From contig NC_084671.1 of assembly GCF_028389875.1 (NCBI RefSeq), positions 26,691,083-26,755,082 on the forward strand: a DNA stretch of 64,000 nt. Reading direction: 5' to 3'. Each line of letters begins with the position of its first letter. The stretch's first letter is position 1. Source of the DNA: Rhea pennata. Taxonomy: Eukaryota; Chordata; Aves; Rheiformes; Rheidae. Below, piece by piece: positions 11,901-24,382 of the stretch. The notes under the pieces were generated by a model. That model did no database searches and had not been told where the DNA came from. It saw nothing but the letters and a program-made list of their open reading frames with translations. A program made the translations under genes and the position numbers.

Positions 11901-14900
11901 TTGTCTGTCTTCTACTGCTGAGTTCTTACAGCAAAACTGGAGCTTGCAGCCCTGCCTGTCCCCGCAGCCTTTCAGCTCCCTCAGCACCTGCTTGCAGAGC
12001 AGGTTCCTCAGAGACGCAGCCGCCGTGCCAGCAAATCCACCTCCTGTGCAGTGCCATGCACCAAGCCTTTGACTCCAAGCCCTCCCCTGAGGGGACTGGC
12101 ACAGTGGCTGGCAGTATTCCTCCAAGCAACAGCAGGAGCATGGAGTACAACAGGGAATGAAGCAAGAGCATGGGAACAGGAACATGTAAGGGCTTTCACC
12201 ACAGCTGGCTTTCTGCTCTAGAGGGCAGGCAGCATCCTCTTCCTCTCCCCCTCCCCTCACAAGGAGCCCAGCAATTCCCAAGTCTCCTTCACTCCTTATA
12301 ACCAGGACTCCCGGCAGGACACAGTACAGCAAAGTCTGAACGGAAAGTGAGTTGGTTTGACATGACAGCGCAGAGAAACTATGCAGCAGCTCGCCCAACA
12401 CCTTCACACCCCTGACCAACTCAGCAAGAGCAACCACATGCCCTGCTGGGGCCTTCCTGCTCTCTCCCCCACACTCTGACACTGCCAAAGGTGCTGGCAC
12501 TTCCAAAATGAAAAACTTGTTGCCTGAGATAGAGGGCCCTGCACCTTATCAGCACAACCAAATCCCCTCTGTGAGGGACATGGCAAGAGCACAGCCCTTT
12601 CAGAAACAAGGAAGCCCAGCTGCTCAGGGCTCATCTCAAAAGCCTCCTGCAGGAGGAGGAAGCAGTGCAGTAGAAAAGCCATCAAAAAGCTGCTTATGTC
12701 CTGCAGTTGTCCCTTGCCCTGTCTAAGGGACTATTAGTTAATTTAGAAAGCCACCACATTACGCACATTACTGGATCAGGGAGCAACGCAAGCCTAGTAG
12801 AAGATGATGTAACAGATGATGTTATGGTATCTGGGCTCCCTTGTGCTGAGATAAGGGTTGAGTACACTTCACTGCATACAGGTTGCTGCTGAGATTTCTT
12901 TTCTTCCTTTACACACCAACAATTCTTGTCCTGTCCATGCCACACTCAGCTGCCCCCTGTACAGGACTGACACCCCAGCAGTGAGAAACAGACCCATTAG
13001 CTGTGTGCCTCTGTTGAGATAGCATTATGTACTCAACTACAGCATCACTGAGTTTAAACCTCTGCACAGATACAGCCACCTTCATAAAGCTTGCAGCAGC
13101 TATGCACTGCACAATGCAGAGCCATCCAAAAGAAGCTGGAAAGCCTGGGGAAGCCTTCAGTGCCTCCCCGTGAGGCAGACGGCTCTGAGCAAAGCCTTGG
13201 CCTGTACCTGAAAGGAGGTCTGAGCCACTGTATCACAGCAGCCCAACAGTACCTCATGACTGCAAGACCATGCCAAATCTGTGTCACTCCCACCAGGACA
13301 GGTAGCTGCCAGTGCTGCCCAGGCAGCTGCAGCAAGGCTTCCCAAAGCAAGAAGTCCTGGTGCACTTCAGGGCCTGGTACCATTACTGCTACATGGAGGA
13401 AGACACAAACACATAGTGCTCCACACCCAGGGCTCCTCAGGATGTGTCCCACCATGGGCACTAGTAAGTTCACACACTTCCCAACTTGCACACGTGGAGG
13501 GGATGCAGCTATGGCTGCAACAGAGCCTGGCTGCTTCCTCTCACAAGTCCACAGCCACATCCCCATTTTCCCCCGCGGCCACCCTTACCTCACGGAAGCT
13601 GAGCTTCCCATCAAAGTCTTCATCCACCTCCTTAATCATGTTCTTCAGGCCCAAGTGGGTCTGTGGGGCCCCCAGCTTTTCCATCATAAGTTTCAGCTCC
13701 ATCAGGTCAATGTACCCATCCCGTCCCGAGTCATACCTGCAGGGTGCAAAGGAGAGGGGGTCAGCCTTCAGCACACCCCATCCAGGGCAATGCAAAAGCA
13801 TCTTACCAGAAGAGGAACTGGGCAAATGGATAAAGTCACAGGGTGATTCAAGGCTCAGAGGAGAGGGGAAGTTGCATGACAGAACCCAGTGCTGAAATAT
13901 ATTAAGCTTTGGGAAGGAGCAGACAGCCTGCAGAGCTATTTCACACAAGAGGGAAGTGCTCAAGGCCAAACCACCACACAGGAGGAGAACAAGGGAACCG
14001 TGCTCATCTTGGTGGCATTCCTGCTTCCCCCACTTGCACGGCTGGTACAAGGGTTACTTCCCACACAGCTCACACCATGCACCAGCATGGCACAGCACAG
14101 GCATCCCAGAGCCAGCTACTGCTTTGTGTCTCATGCTCCTGTAGAGGAGAAAAAGGGAGCGTGGACCAACCAGGACCTCCCAGAAGAAAAAGGATATCGT
14201 TGCTTGTAAGCACAATATGTCTTGTCTAGCTGTTAAGATCTTTCCTCTCTGAAATGCTTTTATGCCACACAAGTGCTTAGCTTCAGGGAAGCTGTTTATC
14301 AGTGCCCCTGGGCAGAGCAGAAAGTGGGGCCCAGAGGGAGAGCATGATGCACTAAGATAGTTCCAGCTGGTGCCCAAGGACTGCGTCGGGGGGCCTTACA
14401 CCAGGAGAAGAAACAAATGCTCACACCCTGAGAAGGGGGATGGTGTTAGGAGCAAGACTAGAATGGGAACAAGCTCCTATGAGAACAGGAAAGACTGCAA
14501 GGACTGCTAGAAACCTTCCCACCAGGAGATCACCCACACGCATGCTTCAGGAACGGAGGCAATGACCCACAGCAGAGCGTCTGCAAAGCTGAGCAAGAGG
14601 AGGAGGGAAGAACAACCATCTTTATAACATGCCTTTGTTGGAAAGTGAGCAAAGGTTGGGCTAGAGGAGGTAAAGAAAGAGTCAGAGTCTTGTTGGAGAA
14701 GATACAAGAGTGCAGCAAGTTGGGCAGTAACTTCCCGGCAGCACGGAGGCCAGCGGCAGTCCTGCCGGCAGGATGGGGAGCAGGGATGCAGTGCCGCTCC
14801 GAGTGGAGCCATGGGCTCGCTCTGGAGGGGTGGCCGAGGAGCTGCAGGGCTCTGATGTGCTCTCAGATGAGCTGCTGGGACAGCTCCATCCGCAGGAGCA

Positions 14901-17900
14901 CCTCTTTGCACTGTCGTAGCTATACTGCAGGTGCTCAGCCCCTTCCCAGACCCAAGGCTGGCACCAACTTACAAAATTAAAACCCACAGATGAAGGCAGG
15001 CAGGAGCGACTTGTACAGGAAGCCGGACCACTCACGGGCAACCATGGCAGGGACAAGATGGCCACAAAGATTTCAGGGCTCAGCCTGCACCTTGTCCTCC
15101 CTAGCCACTTCCCGCAGGTGCGAGCAAAGCATCTGGCCACAGATGCTTAAATCCACAGGGATTTAAAGCTCCCAAGCCCACGGGCCAAGTGTTCTGCTAG
15201 TAGAGAGCCCCATGGCGGAGCTCGGCTCTGGGGCACAGTGGCTCCCTGCCAGGCCTCCCCCCCCCTCACCTCACCAAGGCAGAATTACATCCTTCCGACA
15301 GCTGGGACAGGCAACCCCAGGCACAGCGTTAAAGCTCCCTGCTTTGGCAGGAGCAGTCAGGCGTTTCTGCCCGTCACCCTTCATTTGCTATTAGCTCACC
15401 TCTGAAACAAGCAGTGCCTGTGGCCACCCCAGACAGACCAGCACAGTTGTGGTTCCCCTGGAAGACGGTGCTTTCCAGCTGGCATAGCTCACAGCCGCAA
15501 AGAAAGCCATGGCAGAGGAGGGCACGAACACAGCCACGTGCCCCTGAGCTGCCTGCTGGCAAGGGCAGCGTGAGGCTGGGTCACCACCAAGAGCATCCCC
15601 TGCCCAGGTCCTGCTGATTGCAGGGATGCTGCTCTCCCAAGGCTGTGGTGGCCTTCAAGGCACCAAGCCAGAGCCTGGTGCAAGAGATACCAGCACTACC
15701 CTTCTCCAGAAGCTGGAGCTGCAATCAGCCTCACCATTGCTTTTCCAGAGAGCCCCACCACCTACAAAAACAATTTTAGACTGTCTGTGCCTCTTTCCTC
15801 CTTCCCCCCACCTCTTCCTTCAAAAGGGCCAACACTCTAGGTCCGAGTGACCCTGAAGGGCAGGAAAAGAGGTCCCTCACAAGCTCCCTACCACCAGGCT
15901 GGCTCATACCTGCCTTGTGCTACTGATCTGCCTGATGCACTCTGCCTTCAGCAAATCCAAAATGCTCTCCAACCTAGTGGGCTTGCGGAAAACGAGTAGA
16001 GCACAGAAACTTCTGTGGGAGCAGAAAGCGGGTCACAGACCTCACAAGTCAGAGGAAAGAAGGGCGCTAGGTTTATTGCCGCAAGGAAGAAGCCAGTTAA
16101 AATTAAGCTATGTGTTAGCATCCCTCTGAAGCCCAGCGCCGAGCTGCATTTTCAAGGTCTCACCGAAATGTAATAGGTGCACTCTCCCCCATATTGAATC
16201 ATCAGATTGCCTTTCCTTTAAGTTTGGGAGAAAGGCTTGGGAGTTTTTCCCCTCTGAAATACAGCAGATGCAGTTGTGATGTTTTGTCAGCCAAAGCAGC
16301 AACGAGCGTTGTGGCAGGGTGGCACCCAGGACCGAGGGCTTTTTCAGGCCCCAGGAGCTAATGCTTGTTGGGGACCAGCACATCCAGGTCTCCCCAGGGC
16401 ATCAAGCCCGCCTGAGGGCAAAGACGCCGCCTGAAGGGGTTAACCGGCCGTCGGGCACGGCTTCAGGGCTCTGTCCTCCCAGCGAAGAGCAGCACAAAGC
16501 CAGGATTGTGCAAAACGAGGTCTCGTCGGCAGCAGGCCGCGGGGCAGAGCAACACGCCGTACCGGCCCCACAATAGTGCTCAGTGCGCGGCGCCGGCGGG
16601 ACGGGCCGCCCAGGGGCTCAGGGCCACAGCACGCCGGAGGAGAGCTCCCCGGGGACAGCAGGCACCGAGAGCCGCTCCGAAACAGTGTTACGAGCGCCAT
16701 ACGGTTGGGACAGGAGGAGGGACGGACAGACGGAGAGGACATGGGCCCTCAGCACGAGCAGCACCCTGCGAACTGCTGCATTTCCTCCCCGCCCCCACCC
16801 GCCTCCTAAAACAGCCCGAGTATTTTAGGACCTCGGTACATCCAGCCGGCCGCCACGGAGCTGCACAGCCAGACTATTTAGGGACAGGCATATTTATAGG
16901 CCTTGGGAAAGCATAATTCATTCCCTGTCACGCCCCAGCCCTGCGCTCTCGCAGGCGCAGGCACTCTGAGCAGCAGGGCACGGCGCCGGCTGTACTTCCA
17001 GGTGCACAACCGAAGCAGGGAGCATCACTCCTGACGCTCCTTGGCCCCAACCAAAATCCCCTTATCCACCTTTCGGGAGCTCCTGCGCAGGGCTCTGGGC
17101 TGCATCCAGCCCCCAACACCACTTTCACCTGTTTCACTGCTGTCAGCCCTCCGGAGCAGGGCAGGCAGCGAGAGGAGCCGGCAGAGACATCTTGCTCCTT
17201 GGGCATCCAGGAGACGGGGCAGCAGCTCCGGCACAAACTCAGTCAAGGGTGCCAAGGCCCAGGCCAGCCCCGAAGGGGACAGGAGGGTTCCCGCTTGCAA
17301 TGGTCCAGTGAGAGCCCCGGGGTGAGCTAGGACGCCGAGCACTGCTACAAGCCCTACCGCCAGCAGCATAAGGGTTTGCAGCGTGGCCACATCGACATTC
17401 CTGGCAGCAGATAAGGCACCCGCGCCTGCCAAAATCCGCTGCAACGAGGATGCACCCAGATTCCCACACTGGCTGGCTTCCACCTGGCTGCAAAACGTGC
17501 CCAGCTCCTGAAGTGCTGGAGGAAGAAAAGACATCGCAGAAGTTTGGGAAGGGAAGAGGGGATACTTGCTTAAGAGGAAGAAGTCTGTTGTGTACAGTCA
17601 CTGCCCAAGAAATACCCCAAGCCACTTCCCTTGGGAGACAGAACAGGTTTTCCACATCAGAGCAGTGACCAGGGTGCTCAGGACCGAAGGTGGTGTTACA
17701 CAGCACAAGAAGGGGTACAGGGTAATTTTATACCTCAGAAGAAAAAGGAAGGAGGGAGAAGGGAAAAAAAAAGGAAGTGCTAAGAACTGCATTACCAGCA
17801 TTGAGATGGCAACCCTCTCCTCAACAACCTGAAAAACACCAAGAGAGAAAAAAAAAAAAAGCATAGTTGAATGGGAATTCTCAAGTCCTGGAGGATCAGA

Positions 17901-20900
17901 GCAGTTTGTAGGTGTCTGCCCTTCTGAAAAAGGCTGGAAGAAGGGCCTGTCCTCTCTGTGTACATTCATATACCTGAGCTCACTCCACAGGCTGTGGGCA
18001 ACTGCAGACCTGACCTGCAACTCCTGCATGCTGCAGTGGCCCAGTAAAGGCTTTGAAATGAAGTTGTTGCAGAGTAATGGTGCTGAAGTAGTAATAATGC
18101 CATCCTAAATATTTCAAAATCCTTTCTAAGTAGCACTTTATTTCCTCTCAGCTTTACATTTCATCGGGAGCTTGGAAAGCAATTACTCCCCCCTGCCAGG
18201 CAGCTGGAGACATGGATGGCTTCCTGGGTCAGCAAGGGTTTGGGGGGCTTCTCGGCCATACACTGCTCCCTCTCATCCCCCGCCAGCACAGGTGGCAGGA
18301 GTTCTCCCCACTCGGCACCAGGGTGGACACATGCAGCCCTACAGGACTGCTGCTCTCAGAGGGGGGCAAGGGCAAGACAACCATCTCCTTTGCCAAGCAA
18401 AGACTTCCCCCAAGACGCCGTGCAAGACCTCGCTTGGCACCGAGGGTGACGAGTCTCCCTTAGGACCTTCCTCCTATCTCACAGATTAAGCTAATCTGAT
18501 AGATCTTTTCTTCCTGCCCACAGCACAGCCCCATCCTCACCCCTTTCCCAAGTGCTTGCCCCAGACTGCCATTTGCCCAGGCAGACTGGCACCAAGGTGA
18601 GCTGTAAGACTCCAGAGCTCCAGAGAGTTTGCTTGCAAGACTTTGGGAAGAGAGGTTATCATGGTTACTGAGGTCCCCGCATATCGTCAGAACAGGCAGC
18701 TAATTAGGTCACAGTATAATTAGCTTGAGCTGCAGATTTCCTGGTCCCACTGCCACGGAAAGGAAAAAACCCACCCAATAGCCCCCAGAGCCACCAGAGG
18801 CCTGGCCATGCTTTTCTGGCTCTTTAGTGTCCTGCAAAGCTGGGGCCACCACGCAGCCCCAAGCCCCCAGGGGGGCAGAGGGCAGCCACCCATATTCCCC
18901 TCTGCAGCCGACAAGCAGGAACAGTGCCGGGGGAATGCTGCAATGCAAGGGGGGGACACGAGCCTGGCCAAGGTAACACCTGCGAGAGGCGAGCGAGCAC
19001 CAAAGAGGGGCTGAAGCAGAGCTCCCAAACTGCTCCAATCACCACTAACCAGACCAATAACCCCTGGATTAGGGACAGAGCAAGTGAATGGAGTAGGTCA
19101 TCTTACAGCTCCCAGTGAAAGTCCCTTCCACCCTGGGTCTGGTTCCAGGAAAACTGACCTGAACATGGGACTTTGCCATGGGAACATGGGACCTTGCCAT
19201 GGAAAGACCCCAAGGAGGTGACAGAAGCTGGGCCTCCAGCACCAGAGGGAACTTTTTACCTGCACCCTGTTCATGAGAGCAGGGCCGAGCCTCACCACTG
19301 GCAGCCTTGACATTAGTCACGGGGAAGTCCCATTCCCAGAAGAAATACATCACATCAGCAAAGCACCAAGGAGTCAGGAAAGCCCCATGTTCAGGTTAGC
19401 CCTTCCTCTCCCATCCTGACTCGGGGCAGCCTGAGCTACCATCAGTCATTAGCAACTCCACCTAGCCCCACTGCAGCACCCTGGACCTGCCCACAGCACA
19501 CTCACTGCCCACAGTCACAACGTCAGTCTAAGTTACGGATTTACCAGCACTTTTCTATGCAAGAAGCTCTCATTCCCAACACAAGTCTGCAACACCAAGT
19601 ATGATCTCCCCTCCTAGCAGGGGATCACAAGACAGAGACTGAGAGGGAGAAAGGTTGTTCAGAGCTTTTCAGCTTATGTAAGAGGCAAGAAAAAGCAAAG
19701 AAAGAAGAAGAATGGGGCTGTCCAGCTCACAAAAAAGCTGTAGATCTCCAGCTGACCTTCAGACAGGAAGGTTTCTAAGGGGAGATGAGGATTTTCTGTT
19801 CTCCCTGCTTCCCAAGAGACACAAGCAGATACCTCAATCAAGTTAGAAGTAGCTGTAAATTGATAAGAAGCAATTTCAAACAGGAAATTAGACATTAGAA
19901 ACCTGACATCCTGTGGCAAAGGAACGATAGCCCTGTCTGTCAAGTGTTTTTTTTTTTTTTTTAACATAACTAGGAAAGATCCCGGACTGCGGTAGCCAGG
20001 GCCAACAAGCTGTACAAAGAATAAAAGCCTTAATCGCAAGGTTTAATTCAAGCTGTGACTGGCAGGAATTAAGGGAAAGGTTTCCTCACCTCCTGCAGCA
20101 CGTGGTGCTGGCCAACGCTCGAAACAGGTCACCGGGGCCAGACAGAGCAGAGACCTGGCGTGGAGTGACAAACTCCAGGTTGGCCTGGAGGGGTCTGCTG
20201 TCCTCCTCCGCGCAGGGGAGGGCAGCGGAGCACTGCACGGCCCGGCAGGCCGCCTTCGAGGCCACGGCGCGCTCCGTGTCTTTGTTTTTTGGCACAACCA
20301 GCCAGCTCTCAGCTGCAACAGTCCTCACAGGGCAGGCAATGTTTTCCAGCCACAGCAAACAGCTGATTAGCATTCAACTGAAAAGCCGAGGTTTCCCACT
20401 TGCAAGGCCTGCATTTAATGAGCTCATTGTCTAAAAATTCAGCTGTAATTCAGCTCTTCCACTTTTCCTTTCCCAAACCACCGCCGTTGCTTCCCCAAGC
20501 CGTGCTGCAGCAGCACCACTGCCTGCTCCCAGCTGCTGCGCACAACCTGGCAGCAGGCAGCACGGCTCATCCCCTGCCCTCCGAGGGGCGCAGGGGGCCA
20601 AGCAGAGCCCCCAAACACACAGCAGCCCTCGCACCTCACCCACACCCACTGGTCCCGCTTCGCAAAGGCTCTGGGGATGCTCGAGGGGCCCGGGCACAGG
20701 GAGGCACTGGAGCCAGAGCATCACCCCGGCAAGGGCCACGGCGCCGCGCACCCTCGACGAGGGCGGGAACGCACCCGGCACCGGGGCCGCACAGCGGGAG
20801 CGCGCCCGCCCCTCACCGCCGCCGCGGGGCACTCACAGGCGGAACATGCGCTCCATGTCCTTGATCTGCCGGCGGCTGAACTCCTTGAACTCCGTGTAGG

Positions 20901-21144
20901 GGTTGAAGACCTTGGCCTGCCGCGGCTGCGCCGTGCCCTCGTTGATGTCCTGCCGCCGGCTCAGCTTGGCGCTCAGCTCCGAGTCGGCGTTGGCCGTCAG
21001 GCAGCTCCGCTCCGCCTCGCCTCCCCCCTCCTCCTCTTCCTCCTGCTCCTGGCCGCCGCCGCCCGGCTCCCCCCCGGCGCCCGGCCCGCTCTCCTCCAGC
21101 AGCAGCCGGCGCTGCAGCTTCTGCGCCAGCTCCTCCGAGGCCAT
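5901..21144 (-). CDS. EFHD1: EFHD1 (mitocalcin / swiprosin-2), EF-hand domain protein D1
   Basis: Calcium-binding EF-hand protein; its family is linked to mitochondria (Ca2+-dependent mitochondrial flashes) and actin. Four coding exons were placed by splice sites and phase: 20837-21144, 13589-13736, 7195-7329 and 5901-6035. They join in frame to 241 residues, close to the usual 239-240. Exon 1 holds an acidic, Gly/Glu-rich N-terminus and ends [11 protein letters not shown]; exon 2 has both EF-hand loops, [12 protein letters not shown] and [12 protein letters not shown], each with canonical acidic ligands. Exon 3 contains [20 protein letters not shown]. Exon 4 is a charged coiled coil ([15 protein letters not shown]) ending SAFSQ. 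The exon 4 coil fits EFHD1 better than the paralogue EFHD2. The ATG at 21144 is in the CpG island and begins the known [11 protein letters not shown]-terminus. Introns are about 7.1, 6.3 and 1.2 kb. Confidence 0.95.
6036..7194 (-). other. EFHD1 intron 3
   Basis: Bounded by GTATGG donor after 7195 and CTAAAG acceptor before 6035. AT-rich, nothing else recognised. Confidence 0.8.
7330..13588 (-). other. EFHD1 intron 2
   Basis: Bounded by a GTAAGG donor (after 13589) and a TTTTGCCAG acceptor (before 7329). It holds one CR1 LINE fragment (10435-10856). A 281-codon minus-strand open frame at 11661-12506 has no domain, and its composition is that of the local GC-rich intron; I do not regard it as a gene. 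Confidence 0.8.
10435..10856 (-). mobile_element. CR1 LINE, 5'-truncated, minus orientation
   Basis: Begins on the plus strand with the reverse complement of the CR1 3' terminal octamer repeats (AATCATAGAAT, repeated) followed by GGTTGGAAGGGACCTCTGGA and CATCTAGTCCAACC, which are hallmark CR1 3'-end sequences in birds. It continues through GGCAACCTGTGCC and the CCCAGGCTAAACAGGCCCAG region to about 10856, where similarity fades. About 420 bp, 5'-truncated as most avian CR1 copies are, no intact ORF. It lies inside EFHD1 intron 2. Confidence 0.95.
13737..20836 (-). other. EFHD1 intron 1
   Basis: Bounded by a perfect GTGAGT donor after 20837 and a CCTGCAG acceptor before 13736. Moderately GC-rich. 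It includes an A-run near 17848, a T-run near 19948-19962 and a 21-bp tandem duplication at 19161-19202. No additional exon could be supported. A 169-codon Leu/Ala-rich minus frame at 17025-17534 is the longest non-shadow ORF, but has no recognisable domain. Confidence 0.8.
19161..19202. repeat. Two-copy 21-bp tandem duplication
   Basis: GAACATGGGACTTTGCCATGG is followed directly by a second copy differing at one base. Local duplication only; no wider array. Confidence 0.9.
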
Positions 21145-21500
21145 GGCCGGCCGCTCCGCGCTCCCCGGGCCGCCGCGCTGCCGCCGCCGCGCCCGGACCT
21201 GAACTTTATTCCCTCGCTGGGAGGCGGCGGGGCGGGGCCTGGCGGGGGGCGGGGGCGGGGCCCGGCGGGGCGGGCCGGGGGCGGGGCCCGGCGGGGGACC
21301 CGGGGGCGGGGCCTGGCGGGGCGGGGGCGGGCCCGGGGGCGGGGCCTGGCCGGCCGCGGGCGGGGCCCTGCGCTGGCAGCGGCCGTGGGGCGAAGCAGGC
21401 GCCAAGGTGTCGCCCCCGAAGCGCGCGAGATCCAGGCATCCAAGCTTCCCGCTTAGGTTGCACATCTTCTCCTGAGCCAGTAGCAGCCTGACGCTGGAGA
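20680..21500 (-). promoter_or_regulatory. EFHD1: EFHD1 CpG-island promoter
   Basis: Dense CpG island covering exon 1 and its upstream flank. The start codon (21144) is followed upstream by a tract of repeated GGGGCGGGGC / GGGCCTGGCG motifs (21221-21360) rich in Sp1 boxes. No TATA box is seen, so dispersed initiation is expected. Confidence 0.7.
21221..21360 (+). repeat. G-rich Sp1/G4 minisatellite upstream of EFHD1
   Basis: Irregular tandem copies of a 15-20 bp unit built on GGGGCGGGGCCTGGCG, with many runs of four or more G on the plus strand (the non-template strand would be C-rich for EFHD1). It lies immediately upstream of the EFHD1 start and could fold as G-quadruplexes. About seven units can be followed by eye. 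Confidence 0.75.
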
Positions 21501-21510
21501 GACACACCAA

Positions 21511-22427
21511 GGGCCCCTAAAAAGGAGTAACTATTAAAAGATTTCTAATAGGATTGTTTTCCCCAGTGAGAAATCAGTGGTGCAGATGCAACACTTCCCA
21601 GCAACTGCTCTGCTCCCTCCATGCGCAACAAAGTCTTCTCCAAGATGGGCCCAGAGTCCCCAGGTCCCCAGCTGCGGGGCTGCATGGGCGGACGCATGGT
21701 GCTGGTGTGGGGGAGCAGGTGAGCACCCGCTGGAAACACGCCAGGCCTTGTACTCCACGTGCACCAGGGCCGAGGAGCAGCCATGCCCTCAGCCCTGGCT
21801 GGTGGGAACGCGGCCATGGAGGGACAAGCTGGTGCGCTGTGGGGTGGTGGGCCCATGGCCGCACAACTAGGGTGATGGACAGCTACAACACAATGAGGTT
21901 GCCATCTGGTGGAAAGATCTGCACGGGGTGTGAGATCGGCAGCTGTACAAGTGAGGCAAGTACTCGCATCTCTGGACTGCAGAGCACCAACAGAAGCAGA
22001 GCTAATCTCTTATCAAAGTGAGGTGAAACATGGTGAGGAAACCTCAGGACAACACGCCCTCGGCAATCCGCCCTTCTACACAACCGGGGCAGCAGCACTG
22101 CATGGTGCAAAAGTGCAAAAGCAGGTGGAGACATCACTCTGAAAAGGTACCTAAGGCTCAAGCTCCATCCATGCAGTCACCCTGGAGCTGTCTTTAAAAA
22201 TCGAACGAAACCTGCACATGCACCTCTGAGGACAAAAAAACAGATGGACACAAAGACTTACACACCCAAGTAAACGGTAACCAGCTGAGGCATCTTTTGT
22301 GACTTTACACCCCCATCAGGAAAAAGAAAGAGCTGTTTCCTTATGCGCTGCATCTAACACAGCACAACGCCATAAAACTCATGGCTGTTCCGTTGCACTA
22401 CCAGACTATAAGATCAGTGTCCTATTT
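21511..22427. other. Intergenic region between EFHD1 and 5S array
   Basis: About 0.9 kb of ordinary-composition DNA. No coding exon, tRNA or repeat recognised. It ends abruptly at the start of the 5S spacer sequence. Confidence 0.6.
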
Positions 22428-22674
22428 GGTCGTTTTGCGGGGGGCTGTAGCGGCAGGCTGTGGGTGTGGTCGTCGTCGGCGCGGGGCGGCGTTGCGGAGG
22501 GGCGAGCGGGGCGGCGGGGGGGAGCGTCGCGTGCGGAGGGCGCCCGCGCGCGGCCAGGCGGGGCGTTGTGCGGGGCGCGTGTCGGGAGAGGGCGCGAGAG
22601 GGGTGCGGGTGTTGCGTGCGGGGCAGCAGCGTGCGCGGGGTGTTGTGAAGGGGGCGGCGGTGGGGCCGACTGTT

Positions 22675-22794
22675 GCCTACGGCCATACCACCCTGAGAAC
22701 GCCCGATCTCGTCTGATCTCGGAAGCTAAGCAGGGTCGGGCCCGGTTAGTACTTGGATGGGAGACCGCCTGGGAATACCGGGTGCTGTAGGCTT
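22675..22794 (+). rRNA. 5S ribosomal RNA, copy 1
   Basis: 120-nt 5S gene starting GCCTACGGCCATACCACC and ending GGTGCTGTAGGCTT. The internal RNA polymerase III promoter is intact: A box near positions 50-64 (AGCTAAGCAGGGTCG), intermediate element around 67-72 and C box near 80-97 (TTGGATGGGAGACCGCC). Two T4 runs (TTTTGTTTT) overlap and follow the 3' end as the pol III terminator. 5' and 3' ends can pair as helix I. Confidence 0.97.
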
Positions 22795-23071
22795 TTGTTT
22801 TGCGTGGGGCCGGGGGGTCGCGGCGGTCGTTTTGCGGGGGGCTGTAGCGGCAGGCTGCGGGTGTGGTCGTCGTCGGCGCGGGGCGGCGTTGCGGAGGGGC
22901 GAGCGGGGCGGCGGGGGGGAGCGTCGCGTGCGGAGGGCGCCCGCGCGCGGCCAGGCGGGGCGTTGTGCGGGGCGCGTGTCGGGAGAGGGCGCGAGAGGGG
23001 TGCGGGTGTTGCGTGCGGGGCAGCAGCGTGCGCGGGGTGTTGTGAAGGGGGCGGCGGTGGGGCCGACTGTT

Positions 23072-23191
23072 GCCTACGGCCATACCACCCTGAGAACGCC
23101 CGATCTCGTCTGATCTCGGAAGCTAAGCAGGGTCGGGCCCGGTTAGTACTTGGATGGGAGACCGCCTGGGAATACCGGGTGCTGTAGGCTT
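23072..23191 (+). rRNA. 5S ribosomal RNA, copy 2
   Basis: Identical to copy 1, 397 bp downstream; same internal promoter and T4 terminator. Confidence 0.97.
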
Positions 23192-23468
23192 TTGTTTTGC
23201 GTGGGGCCGGGGGGTCGCGGCGGTCGTTTTGCGGGGGGCTGTAGCGGCAGGCTGCGGGTGTGGTCGTCGTCGGCGCGGGGCGGCGTTGCGGAGGGGCGAG
23301 CGGGGCGGCGGGGGGGAGCGTCGCGTGCGGAGGGCGCCCGCGCGCGGCCAGGCGGGGCGTTGTGCGGGGCGCGTGTCGGGAGAGGGCGCGAGAGGGGTGC
23401 GGGTGTTGCGTGCGGGGCAGCAGCGTGCGCGGGGTGTTGTGAAGGGGGCGGCGGTGGGGCCGACTGTT

Positions 23469-23588
23469 GCCTACGGCCATACCACCCTGAGAACGCCCGA
23501 TCTCGTCTGATCTCGGAAGCTAAGCAGGGTCGGGCCCGGTTAGTACTTGGATGGGAGACCGCCTGGGAATACCGGGTGCTGTAGGCTT
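23469..23588 (+). rRNA. 5S ribosomal RNA, copy 3
   Basis: Identical to copy 1; 397 bp after copy 2. Confidence 0.97.
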
Positions 23589-23865
23589 TTGTTTTGCGTG
23601 GGGCCGGGGGGTCGCGGCGGTCGTTTTGCGGGGGGCTGTAGCGGCAGGCTGCGGGTGTGGTCGTCGTCGGCGCGGGGCGGCGTTGCGGAGGGGCGAGCGG
23701 GGCGGCGGGGGGGAGCGTCGCGTGCGGAGGGCGCCCGCGCGCGGCCAGGCGGGGCGTTGTGCGGGGCGCGTGTCGGGAGAGGGCGCGAGAGGGGTGCGGG
23801 TGTTGCGTGCGGGGCAGCAGCGTGCGCGGGGTGTTGTGAAGGGGGCGGCGGTGGGGCCGACTGTT

Positions 23866-23985
23866 GCCTACGGCCATACCACCCTGAGAACGCCCGATCT
23901 CGTCTGATCTCGGAAGCTAAGCAGGGTCGGGCCCGGTTAGTACTTGGATGGGAGACCGCCTGGGAATACCGGGTGCTGTAGGCTT
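23866..23985 (+). rRNA. 5S ribosomal RNA, copy 4
   Basis: Identical to copy 1; 397 bp after copy 3. Confidence 0.97.
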
Positions 23986-24262
23986 TTGTTTTGCGTGGGG
24001 CCGGGGGGTCGCGGCGGTCGTTTTGCGGGGGGCTGTAGCGGCAGGCTGCGGGTGTGGTCGTCGTCGGCGCGGGGCGGCGTTGCGGAGGGGCGAGCGGGGC
24101 GGCGGGGGGGAGCGTCGCGTGCGGAGGGCGCCCGCGCGCGGCCAGGCGGGGCGTTGTGCGGGGCGCGTGTCGGGAGAGGGCGCGAGAGGGGTGCGGGTGT
24201 TGCGTGCGGGGCAGCAGCGTGCGCGGGGTGTTGTGAAGGGGGCGGCGGTGGGGCCGACTGTT

Positions 24263-24382
24263 GCCTACGGCCATACCACCCTGAGAACGCCCGATCTCGT
24301 CTGATCTCGGAAGCTAAGCAGGGTCGGGCCCGGTTAGTACTTGGATGGGAGACCGCCTGGGAATACCGGGTGCTGTAGGCTT
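24263..24382 (+). rRNA. 5S ribosomal RNA, copy 5
   Basis: Identical to copy 1. Its following spacer carries one extra G, giving 398 bp to the next gene. Confidence 0.97.

Noticed and set aside
11661-12506. 281-codon minus-strand open frame
   Set aside because: Lies in EFHD1 intron 2, no domain, Cys/Leu-rich in patches as chance frames in GC-rich DNA are, no promoter or splice context.
13091-13895. Plus-strand frames of 251 and 204 codons
   Set aside because: They overlap EFHD1 exon 2 in antisense; shadows.
17025-17534. 169-codon Leu/Ala-rich minus frame in EFHD1 intron 1
   Set aside because: Hydrophobic stretches could mimic a membrane protein, but no family resemblance, no CpG start and no supporting exon; likely chance.
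5901-21144. EFHD2 as identity of the EF-hand gene
   Set aside because: The C-terminal coil [20 protein letters not shown] and the [20 protein letters not shown] exon fit EFHD1 better than EFHD2.
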